64,000 bases of DNA, taken from contig CM053154.1 in assembly GCA_028571685.1 (NCBI GenBank), positions 13,114,001 through 13,178,000 on the forward strand. The letters run 5' to 3'. The first letter of the stretch is position 1. Each line of letters begins with the position of its first letter. Below are positions 22,856-32,200 of this stretch, in pieces. Made by a program: the position numbers and the translations under genes. The notes under the pieces were generated by a model. It worked only from the letters and a program-made list of their open reading frames with translations, had not been told where the DNA came from and made no database searches. The DNA comes from Heterohyrax brucei (taxonomy: Eukaryota > Chordata > Mammalia > Hyracoidea > Procaviidae).

Positions 22856-23785
22856 CAGTTCTTCAATCTGCAACTACAGTAGGCATCAGAAGGATGATTT
22901 CAATATTAGGCCAAGGCAACAGGAGAGGCTTGGGATAAAAGACACATGACTCATTGCCCAAAGAATGATGTGTCAATAAGCACGCCAGGCATTAGGGAAA
23001 AGGAATGGCTGCTGTTAGCTGGCAGGGCAGGGGCACACATCAGAAGAGGCTGCCCAGTGGTTAGGCTTAATCTGGGTCTTTAGCAATATTCATCCATATT
23101 TGCTAGGAGTCTTCCACATGCCAGGTGTGCTGCTTGATGCCGGGGCTGTAACAGTAAGCAACGTGGGCATAATGTTTGCCATGATAGGGCTCAGATTCTC
23201 AGAAAAAAAAAAAAAGCAAATATCCAATAAACCAACAATAAAGTGATTTTAGTTGTAAGTTTCCTATCAAAGGAAGCAAACAAAAGCCAAGACAGAGAAT
23301 GACAGACATAGTGATTAGGAAGTCCTCTCTGGGACAAGGACAACTAAGCCATGACCCAAGTGGTGAGGAGCTGACCAGATAGGAGAGAAGTCAAAAACTT
23401 TCTAATCAAAGGGGAGACCATGGACCACAATGAAGGGCAGTGCAGAGAAACGGAAATAGATCAGTATGGTGGGGGAAGCGGTAGGGATGGGGAGCGGGAA
23501 GGCCAAAATGAGTGGTCTGCAGGTGTATAGCATGTGTAGGACCTTGTACAAATTTGGGTTTTCCTGTCATGAAATGGGACATCACTGAAAAGCTTCAACT
23601 AAGAGAAGAAATGACGGGATGAGTTTTGAGAAACATCAGTGTGGCAGCTGAGTGGAGAATGGATTGGAAGGAGGCAGAAGTGAAAGCAGGGAAACCAGTT
23701 AGGAAGCTGCAGGGCCCATCCTGGTGGAAGGAGGAGGGGAGACAGAGACAGGAGGCCTCATATTTGACTTTTCAGTGTCTCCAAG
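22856..23785. other. Unassigned intergenic stretch
   Basis: 'ttccacatgccaggtgtgct' near 23110 suggests a short L2/MIR relic. Otherwise I see nothing assignable. Confidence 0.4.
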
Positions 23786-24349
23786 TACAGTTCTGACAAT
23801 TAAGTCACCGAACTTAATTGTGATAAGTGCTACATACCTCACTGCTGAATATCACAACAGTTGCCTTCAAAGTACTTCCCTTGGGAAGCTATGCAATGAT
23901 GCCAGTGCCTAGTCCACTCTTCAAAGCAAGTTTGGAATACTGTCTGGAAAGGCCATTGCACACAGTGGCAAGGTAGCAAGTTTGTGAATTTAAGCATACA
24001 GCTGTCTGTAAAGGAGTTTTTAGCCGGTAAACAAAAAGCTGTATTGGATCACCCTCCCTACTTACCTGATCTGGCCTCCAGTCACTATTTTTTTTACCTG
24101 AAGATAAAGAAAATATTGAAAGGAAGACATTTTGATGACATTCAGGACATCAAAGTTAATATGACAACAGCTCTGATGGCCATTCCAGAAAAAGAGTTCT
24201 AAATTTGCTTTGAAGGGTGGACTAGGTGCTGGCATTGGTGCATAGCTTCCCAAGGGGAGTACTTCGAAGGTGACCGTAGTAATACTCAGAAATGAAGTAT
24301 GTAGCACTTTTCTAGCATGAGTTTGGAAATTTAATTGGCAGTCCTCATA
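23786..24349 (+). mobile_element. Decayed mariner transposon with long inverted ends
   Basis: The element is flanked by TA on both sides (23786-23787 and 24348-24349). Its ends are inverted repeats of unusual length: about 140 bases at each end are reverse complements at roughly 80-85% identity. From about 23976 the plus strand encodes the C-terminal third of a mariner/Tc1-type transposase. It contains the family block VLDHPPYLPDL, which holds the last catalytic acidic residue region, followed by FDDIQDIKVN. A TAA at 24200-24202 interrupts it. The same frame then continues to CIASQGEYFEGD and a final stop near 24295. The N-terminal two thirds and the first catalytic residues are absent, so it cannot make transposase. 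Confidence 0.85.
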
Positions 24350-24828
24350 AAGGAGCAAGTTCTACAGAGAGAAAGCAAGACTTCAGGGTTGTATTTGTTC
24401 AGCTTTGGGGCTGGGGAGGTAAGAGACATCCCAGCGCCGATGTTCGCAGGCTAGTTAGCTCAGAAGACAGGCCTGGGCTAGAGATGCAGCTCTACAGGAG
24501 GGACAGGCTGGGCAGTGGCCGTGAGCAGAAGGAGGCCATGAAGCCCAGAAGTGAAAAAGCCAGAGGTGCAGGTGGTGAGCAGGCGCTATGCAGGCCTCGC
24601 TCTCACAAGGGGCTTCACTCTAAGCCTATGAGGTAAGTGTTCTCCTCTGGAGACTCCGAGGTTCTCAGAAGGGTAAAATAACAGGGAGGTGGGTACTGAA
24701 CTGAGGAGCACCCAACTCCTTCCATGACTGGGCTGCCTGCCTTTAAGAAGACCAACTGAGCATAGCAGGAGGTGATGCCAGGAAGGCTAGGGGGTAAGAC
24801 TAGCCCTTGGAACACTGGGATGCCATCA

Positions 24829-25305
24829 TGGATCAAATTGTGTCTCCCCCAAAATTGTGTGTAGCTGTTTTGCTGGACTGTGATTCCCAGTACTGTGTTT
24901 GTCGTCCGTTTTGTAATTATAATTTTACGGTAAAGAAGATTCGGGTGGAATCATTAACTCCCTTACTAAGATCATCCTTGATCCAACCTAAAGGAAGTTT
25001 CCCTGGGGTGTGGCCTGCGCTGCCTTTTATCTTACAAAGGAAAGGAAGCAAACAGAGAGTTGGAGACCTCATAACACCCAGACAAGTGTCAGGAGCAGAG
25101 CACACGCTTTGGACCTGAAGTTCCTCCACGGAGATGGGCCCAGACCCCAGGAAGTCTGATGCATCGCAAGGGCCTTCCTCCAGAGCCAGTGCCGCCCTGA
25201 ATTCAGACTTCTCGCCTACTGGACTGGGACAGAATAACTTCTCTCCGTTAAAGCCGTTCAGTTATGGTATGTTGTTAGAACAGAGCTTAGGTGACCAAGA
25301 CTGAT
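24829..25305 (+). repeat. LTR-like element (MLT1 type)
   Basis: It begins 'atcaaattgtgtctccccca' and ends 'gagcttaggtgaccaagact', with 'agaataacttctctccgtta' before the end. This is the forward-orientation counterpart of the copies at 13.5 and 36.3 kb. Confidence 0.5.
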
Positions 25306-25745
25306 GCTCAGCTTTGAGGCTTCTCAGCTAAAAGTGGGAGCTAGTCCCATCTGGAGCTCTTCTTCAATGAGAAAGAAAGAAAAAAATGAACCCTTTTTGC
25401 CATGGAAAGGGGAAAAATTCAGCCAAACCCAGAGTTGTGTTTGCCATCTCTAATTGCAGCCCAGCTACCAGAACACTAACTTGCGGTTCTAGGACCGTAT
25501 TTTCCTAATCATCATAAAAAGTAACATATATATCTTTTCATTTGCCTGTACCTCAGCTAGGTCCAAAAATTTTTTGCCTGCACTCATGAGGGAGAATTTC
25601 AGTTACCTCCTACTCTTTCGGCCATGAGGAAAAGGTCTGCTCATCTTTTTCCTGTAGAGGAGCAATGCAATCTGTGTCCTTACTGTGGCAGCTAGAAAAA
25701 GCTGAATAGAACGCATGTTGAAAGAATATTTTTGCTGGCGTGTCC

Positions 25746-25894
25746 CAACCCACTGTCACGGAGTCAATTCTGACTCACAGTGACCCTACAGGATGGAGTA
25801 GAACTGTTCCAGAGAATTTCCAAGGAGAACCTAGTGGAACTGCCAACCTTTTGGTCAGTAGTTGTCACACTTAACCGCTACACCACCAGGGTTT
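25746..25894 (-). repeat. AfroSINE copy
   Basis: 'cccaacccactgtcacggag', 'gaatttccaaggagaaccta' and 'aaccgctacaccaccagggt': full order, short variant. Confidence 0.85.
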
Positions 25895-25911
25895 GCACCA
25901 CTGTGTCAGCC

Positions 25912-26040
25912 ATGGGTTATCTGTTCATTCAATGAGCTTTTTCTGAGCAGTTGCTATGAACCAGGCACTCTGCTAATCGCTGGGACACAGAGATAAGACA
26001 TGAGCTCAACCCTCAAGAATAGAAAGTTCCAGTAAGCTAT
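25912..26040. repeat. L2/MIR-type relic
   Basis: 'tgaaccaggcactctgctaa' and 'cgctgggacacagagataag' match the 'ccaggcactg...ctgggga' motif of ancient mammalian LINE2 3' ends. Confidence 0.5.
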
Positions 26041-26267
26041 GACAGTTGAGGTGAGCATGAGACAGGCACATGAAGGATACATGGGGGGAACCCAGGAGTG
26101 TCTTCTAACCCAGACAGACAGAGAGGCCTGGGCAGGGGGTGGGCAGGGAAAACATCGCCCAGAAGAGGTGCTCCCTACTCTTAAAACCTAATGCTAACTT
26201 GATCAAATCATTACCATCATGGGCAGGCTTCCTGGCTGGTCAAACATGTGTGCAAAGGTAGGGGGAA

Positions 26268-26512
26268 AAGCCTATTGCCTTTGAATTGATTTCAACCAAA
26301 TCATTGACACCAAGTTGATTACTGCTCCTGGTGACCCCGTGTATTACAGAAGAGAACTTCTCCAGAGGGCTTTTTTGACTGTAAACTTGATGAAGAAAGC
26401 AGATTGTCAGGTCTTCCTCCCATGGCACTACTGCATGGATTTGAACTGTCAGCCTTTACGGTAGAAAACAAGCAAAAAGCGTTTGCGCCACCCGGGGGCC
26501 ATGGATGGGTGG
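26268..26512 (-). repeat. AfroSINE, long variant, diverged
   Basis: 'gcctattgcctttgaattga' to 'gtttgcgccacccgggggcc', with an internal tandem of the 'aattgatttcaacc' part, in reverse orientation. Confidence 0.65.
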
Positions 26513-26884
26513 TGCACCCCTTTTTTGGGACGTGGAGACTTCATACCGAAAAGCTTCCTGATCCTTACCTCATGCATCTTTTCCTTTGTCTGCTTTTTAG
26601 AGCTGTAATTGTATTTTTTTTTAAAGAAGTTTTTAGCTTTTCTTGGAATGAACCAAAGGAAGAATTTATTTTTTCTCCTGGGGGAAACTACAGAATGTAG
26701 CCTGAGATTAGCTGGTGGCCACTCCCTTTGCACCTCTGAACTCAGAAGTTCCTTCTGGATCTGAAATCCTAGGATAGCTTTAAGATAAGCAGCATCAATC
26801 GGGAGACCTACTAGAGCACCAGAGAGCTGAGGGTTCCATGGGCCCTGAGCCAATGAATCCATGTATGATTTGAGGCGAGCTCTT

Positions 26885-27055
26885 TAACCACAGGAAGACC
26901 TTCAGTAAGATGGACTGATACAGTGGTTACAACAATGGGCTTAAACGAAGCAACAGTTGTGAAGATATCGCAGGACTGGGCAGTGTTCCATTCTGCTGCG
27001 TGCAGGGACACCGTAAGCCAGAACTGAGTCAATGGCACCTAGCAAGAACAGCATT
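26885..27055 (+). repeat. RTE LINE 3' tail
   Basis: 'aagaccttcagtaagatgga', 'caggactgggcagtgttcc' and 'agtcaatggcacctagcaag'. Confidence 0.8.
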
Positions 27056-27224
27056 TAACCACAAACAACTGCCTTTGGTTCCTGTGTGGTCAAGAAGAGA
27101 CAGGCAGCAAGCTTTCATCTCCAGTGGCCAACCAGTGGCCAGTTGCTGTCCAGGCAACTCCAACTCACAGACACCAACGTAACTGACATCACTAAGCTGT
27201 ACCAAAAAAAAGTTCAAAATGGCA

Positions 27225-27700
27225 AATATAGTATTACATATGATTTTACAGTAACAGCAACCAAAAAAAAAAGCTGCAGTTATTGACACTATTTAGGTAC
27301 AATGAAATGGTTCATGGGATTAGTTTTGTGGTTCAAAGATTTAAGGTAATGGTTTTAGGTATCTAGCCAGTTAATTCGCCTAATGCTGCCTTTTAGACTT
27401 ACTGTCTGATCTCCTAGTCCAGTGAATAGTGTGGGGAGTCTTAAAAGCTTTCCAGTGACCACCCAAGGTAAAACAATTCATTTCTATTTGTGTAGTGCAG
27501 AAGAAATAGAAGGAGACCCTGGAACTGTAGAAGGAAATGGACTGCAGATTTTAATTGCCTCTATGAGCTATTACCTCCTTTGCCATGAGACTGGAAGAAC
27601 TGGATGGTGCCCAGCTACTGCGACTGTATGTTTTGATCCAGGGCTCAATATCCCAATCAAAAGGAGAAAGTCTGTAGTTCAGAACTTCACATTTTTCATT
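27225..27700 (+). repeat. L1-type 3' UTR relic
   Basis: 'gaatagtgtggggagtctta' and 'ccacccaaggtaaaacaatt' parallel the 'gtgtctggggtcttacaagc' segment of the L1 3' UTR at 43.1 kb. Boundaries are approximate. Confidence 0.5.
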
Positions 27701-28680
27701 TTTATGGAAACCAGATTTACTGGATCCTCCAAGGTTAGGCTCTTAACCACTGCACCAGCTGGTCTCTGTTGAGACTGGGAGAACCACTGAATCTATTCTT
27801 CAACCTTGAATTGAAAGTATCCAATGAAGTCATCTTTCAGCTAAACCACAGTTCAGCTCAACTAATAAAGACATTTTCCTTGGGCTTTGTGCTGTTTCAA
27901 AAAACTACATGGGATCAATTTTACAACAGGAACTCTGAAACACCAATAAATACTTTAAGGGGCAAAGAGTTGAAGTCAATGGAAATGAAACAATATAGGG
28001 AAAGATAGTGAGAAAGATGACACAATATAATGTATAAAGCCAACGCTACTGACCAGTACATGTAGAAATTGTGGAATGGGTATATGTTTTGTTATGTAAT
28101 ATTTTCACACACATACACACAAAACAAGCTATCAGGAACAAATCAATATAGTAGAACTTAGCTCTTCCCTTCTAACAAAGGGAGAATGTTTTTTCAAAAC
28201 TGTATCAAGCTATTAAATACCCAACCAATAACAGCCATCTAGTTACCGCTTGTGAGGTGCAGAGTTTCTGCTTAGAGTAACAAAAATGATCTGGACACCA
28301 GCAGTGGACACGGCTGCCCAACCTTGAGAGTGTGTTTAGTGCTTCAGGATTGTCTCCTGAAGAATGTTTAAAACAGAAATTTTATGTTCTGTATTTATTT
28401 TATCACAATAAAAGAAAAAAGGGGAGGGAACCTCTCTGCTTCAGCCATATGTAACAACAGAGATGAATCTTAGAAACATAGTATTGAGTGAAAGAAAATT
28501 GGCTGGCAGAAAACTGTATACAGAGTAACAGTTTATAAATCTCACAAAGGAAGCTAAACAATGTATCACTTAGAAATGGATACATATTCATAAATGATTC
28601 TTAAAAATCAAGAGTGCAATATCCACAAAATTCAGAGTAGTGGTTACCTTTGTGGGTGGGAACAGGAAAACTAGGATGTC
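27701..28680. other. Unassigned intergenic stretch
   Basis: AT-rich and partly LINE-like ('gagtgaaagaaaattggctg'). No gene is seen. Confidence 0.4.
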
Positions 28681-28684
28681 ACAA

Positions 28685-28985
28685 ATCATTAAACCTGAGG
28701 CTATGAAACCTCCCCAAGCCTTAGTATAGGAGAAGGATGTGCCAGTTGGCTTCCATAAAGATAATAGCCCAGGGAACCCTAGGGGGCAGTTCTACTTTGT
28801 CCTGTAGGGTTGTTCTGCATTGAAATTTACTTGTTATAGCAACACATAAACCTTAGTATCCCCACCTATGAAACAGGGGTGAAGAATTAAGAACCATACC
28901 TGCCTCAAAGGATTGTGTGATGTTTAAGGAAGCTACTGCGTTCAGCCCAGGGCTTGGCCCACAGTAAGTTCTCAATAAATGTTGA
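28685..28985 (+). repeat. MIR split by a SINE
   Basis: 'ctgaggctatgaaacctccc' before the SINE, then 'cctatgaaacaggggtgaag' through 'ttctcaataaatgttgac' after it, form one MIR. The 9-base CCTTAGTAT occurs at 28719-28727 and again at 28851-28859 as the insertion duplication. Confidence 0.8.
28728..28850 (+). repeat. AfroSINE inserted in MIR
   Basis: A 5'-truncated copy: 'gttggcttccataaagataa', 'agttctactttgtcctgtag' and 'aatttacttgttatagcaac'. It is bounded by a perfect 9-bp duplication. Confidence 0.8.
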
Positions 28986-29089
28986 CTGCGTCCATCTGTA
29001 GTAACAACTGCAAAAGGGCCAAGGCTACTCATTGTTTCTATCTGCCATCTTCCCCTCCACTTTCTCCCATTCCTTCCTTCCACAAGTAC

Positions 29090-29252
29090 CAAACCAAACC
29101 CACTGTCTACGAGTCGATCCCAACTCATAGGGGCCCTACAGGTCAGAGTGGAGCTGTTCCATAGAGTTTCCAAGGAGCACCTGGTGGATTCAAACAGCTA
29201 ACCTTTTGGTTAGCAGACATAACACTTAACCACTACACCACCAGGGTTTCTT
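29090..29252 (-). repeat. AfroSINE copy
   Basis: Near-complete and well preserved, from 'caaaccaaacccactgtcta' to 'ccactacaccaccagggttt'. CAAGTAC flanks it on both sides (29083-29089 and 29253-29259). Confidence 0.9.
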
Positions 29253-29413
29253 CAAGTACAGTGTGCATCTATTTCAATAGCTCTTTCTTTCTCTGTTAAG
29301 ACTTTCTTGGTCTCTCTTCTTCTGAACTCTCACAGCACTTTACCTCGCCATTTCTGTCATTACTATAACAAACACTTACAGAACTCCTTATGTGTCTAAG
29401 TACGGTACTTTTT

Positions 29414-30185
29414 TTTTTATTTAACATGACTGAGTGAAAATGTACATTCCCGTATAAATTTACATGCCCACCTATATGCAGCTTCCACTGATCTCCCTGT
29501 CCAGTGACAGCACACTATTCCTCTCTTCTCCATACATGTCTCATCCTCCCAACAGCCTCCTTTCCGCTCCTCTCCACCCACTCTCCTTCCTCCAGCCAGA
29601 GGTCAGCAGGATGATATCCTATAGATGTACAGAACCATAAAGTGCAACCAATATATGGTCATTCTGCATTGCCAAGTCCAATCCATTCCTGACCAAAGAG
29701 TGGACCTTTGTTATAATTTATGGGTAAGGGCAGCATCAGGGCCGGGAGCCATGCTCTCAGGGGAACCCCAAAACCACTGGACCATCAACTGAGGTCTTTT
29801 AGTGGAGATCTCAGGATGCACCCCTTTTTATTCTTGTGTTGCCAGTGAGACTCAACCTAGTGAGCTCCATCGTGGCTATCACTGGTGGTGGCCGGGCACC
29901 ATCCAGTTCTTCTGGTCCCAAGTCGATGAAGGCACCCACTCTTGTGGGTCTCTCTGCCTTCTAGGTTGTCTTTCCCCCATGTCATTTTGGTCCTCGGTGA
30001 GCATCCGTTCCTGCTGAGTTGGGACCATTTGCTGTGCCCTCGGATGGCAGCTTAGCAGCTTTTAAGACCCCAGACGCCACTCACCAGTGTGGGGTGCAAA
30101 GAGCTCTCTTAGCAAAACACTAGTTGTGCCAATTGGCCTCGATTTCACCTAAGAGCATGGTCCCCTGCCCCCTGCGCCCTGCCCC
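29414..30185 (-). repeat. 5'-truncated young L1 (3' UTR)
   Basis: Reverse of the 21.7-22.8 kb element: 'gagtgaaaatgtacattccc' at the tail end through 'gttgtgccaattggcctcga'. AAGTACKGTACTTTT borders both ends (about 29398-29413 and 30186-30200). Confidence 0.88.
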
Positions 30186-30604
30186 AAGTACTGTACTTTT
30201 GAAATAGTAACTCACTTATTGCTCATGACAACTCTGTGGGGGGTATGAATAGTATTCCTATTTCACAAGTGAAAAAAACTTGGCCAAAGACTCAAGTTTT
30301 AAAAAGTGAATCAGTTTAAAGAAAAGGATAAATAACATGTAAGCAGTATATAAACTTCAGCCACTGAGTAAGTTGGTGATGGATTGACTGATATTTGGAA
30401 ACCACAGTCTATCACGTTTACCGATTGTAAGGCCACTCTGGGGTTTTTAATCTATATTTGATGAGTTTGCTTCTAAGTACTATGCTCACCACTAAGCGCT
30501 TCATTTATTAACTGACTGAAATTGCATTAATAATTTATTCAATTTAATGAAGAAGCCAGAGGTGCTACCACAGGCCTAAATACGTAAGAGGGCCCTTTCA
30601 CAAA

Positions 30605-31115
30605 AATGCTGCTGCTGCTTCTGCAGCTGGGTGATGTCCAGTCAGGGTTCTGACACATAGCATCCCTGTGTACAACAGAACAAAGCACCACCTGACTCTG
30701 TGCCATCCTCAAGTCGATGTTATGTTACGGCCACTATGTCAATGCATCTTGTTGAGGGTCTTCCTCTTTTTGGGTGACCGTCTATAGTACCAAACATGAT
30801 GTCCTTCTCCAGGGACTGGATCCTCCTGATAACATGTCCAAAGTTCCTGCCATCCTCGATTCCAAGGAGCCCTCAGGCTGTCCTCCCAAGACAGATTGGT
30901 TCATTCTCCTGGCAGTCCATGATACATTTAGTATTCTTCATCAACACCGCAAATCAAAGGTGTCCGTTCTTCTTTGGTCATCCCTATTCCCTGTCCAGTT
31001 TTCCTAAGCACAGGAGGCTATGGAAAATGCCATGGTCAGGTGTACCTTAATCTTCAAAGTGGTGCCTTTGCTTTTTAACACTTTAATGAAGTCTTTTGCA
31101 GTAGATTAGGTGGAA
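30605..31115 (-). repeat. RTE LINE 3' end
   Basis: 'gtgtacaacagaacaaagca', 'gagggtcttcctctttttgg' and 'ccaaacatgatgtccttctc', ending in the ORF end 'ttttaacactttaatgaagt'. Confidence 0.8.
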
Positions 31116-31119
31116 ACAC

Positions 31120-31295
31120 TAATCCACACGAGATCAAACCTACTGTTTCCAACTCATAGTGGCGCCACGTGTCACAGAGCAGAACTGCAGTGATCTTTAT
31201 GAGAGCACGCCTCCAGGCCTTTCTTGTGCAGTGCTACTGGAAGGCTTCCAACCACCACTACTTTGGTTAGTCATCTCGATCAAACTGCCTGCTTA
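31120..31295 (-). repeat. AfroSINE, diverged
   Basis: 'gatcaaacctactgtttcca', 'agagcagaactgcagtgatc' and 'cttccaaccaccactacttt'. The head is lost. Confidence 0.6.
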
Positions 31296-31486
31296 TGCCA
31301 CATAAAGACTCGTGAGCCACACAAGGTTATCAAGAAAATTAGAAGTAAATATGGCAGCATTTATTTCTCCACCTGGATTATTTTTCTTTAATCAGGGTGA
31401 CAAGTAAGAACACAAAGTAGCTTTCCCAAGCAGTCAACTCCTCAGAAACCGCAGTGGGAATTTTGCCCTCTGCATAGAACTGGAAA

Positions 31487-31647
31487 CCTTGGTGGTGTAG
31501 TAGTTAAGTGCTATGTCTGCTAACCCAAAAGTCAGCAGTTGAAATCCTACAGGTGTTCCTTAGAAACTCTATGAAGCAGTTCTACTCTGTCCTCCAGAGT
31601 CACTGTGAGTCGGAATGAACTCCACAGCTGTAGGGGTTTTTTGGTGT
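31487..31647 (+). repeat. AfroSINE copy 1 of 3 upstream of PRDX3
   Basis: 'ggaaaccttggtggtgtagt' to 'cagctgtaggggttttttgg', full length, short variant. Confidence 0.9.
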
Positions 31648-31657
31648 TATGGAGTGC

Positions 31658-31824
31658 AAACCCTGGTCGCCAAGCCAAAGCTAGTGGTTAAGTTCTACGG
31701 CCGCTAACCAGAAGATCAGCAGTTCATAATCCACCAGGTAGGTGCTCCTTAGAAAATTCTGTGAGGCACTTCTGTCCTGTCCTTTAGGGTCGGAATCCGC
31801 TCCGTGGCAACAGGGTTCTTTGTG
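31658..31824 (+). repeat. AfroSINE copy 2 of 3 upstream of PRDX3
   Basis: 'caaaccctggtcgccaagcc' to 'gtggcaacagggttctttgt', with a small insertion in the head. Confidence 0.85.
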
Positions 31825-31972
31825 GAGCGAAGGAAAGAGCCACCGCTGCAACCAAAACGGTCGGCAGTTGGGATCCATCAGGCACTTCTTGGAAACTATA
31901 GGGCAGTTCTACTTGTCCTATACAGTTGCTAACGATTCCACAGCAACGGTGTTGGATTTTTCTGGTTATGAA
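31825..31972 (+). repeat. AfroSINE copy 3 of 3, next to the PRDX3 promoter
   Basis: 'aacggtcggcagttgggatc', 'gggcagttctacttgtccta' and 'ccacagcaacggtgttggat'. Its end lies about 170 bases upstream of the PRDX3 start codon. Confidence 0.8.
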
Positions 31973-31979
31973 ACGGAGG

Positions 31980-32200
31980 GACCAGCGCTGGGGATCCCCC
32001 AAAGGCGGGAAACGGACTGCTTCCCCGGTTCCGCCTCGCCGAGACCACGCCCACGTCGGGCCCCGCCCCCACCAGCCACGCCCCCGCGTCGGCCACGCCC
32101 CCTTTCTTCTCGCCCGGGCGCGCGCCGGCCCCGCGCACTGAAGATGGCGGCGGCTGCAGGGAGGTTGCTGCGGGCCTCGGTGAGTGGCAGCCGTCTGGGG
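31980..32200 (+). promoter_or_regulatory. PRDX3: PRDX3 CpG-rich promoter
   Basis: GC-rich block with several GC/CACCC boxes ('ccccgcccccacc', 'cacgcccccgcg', 'ccacgccccc') in the 100 bases before the start codon. There is no TATA box. AAGATGGCGGC across the start codon is a YY1-type element often found at such starts. Transcription probably begins between about 32090 and 32135. Confidence 0.7.

Noticed and set aside
31742-32143. In-frame upstream extension of PRDX3 (ATG at 31742)
   Set aside because: The extension is translated SINE and promoter DNA with no presequence-like character. The start at 32144 has the family N terminus.
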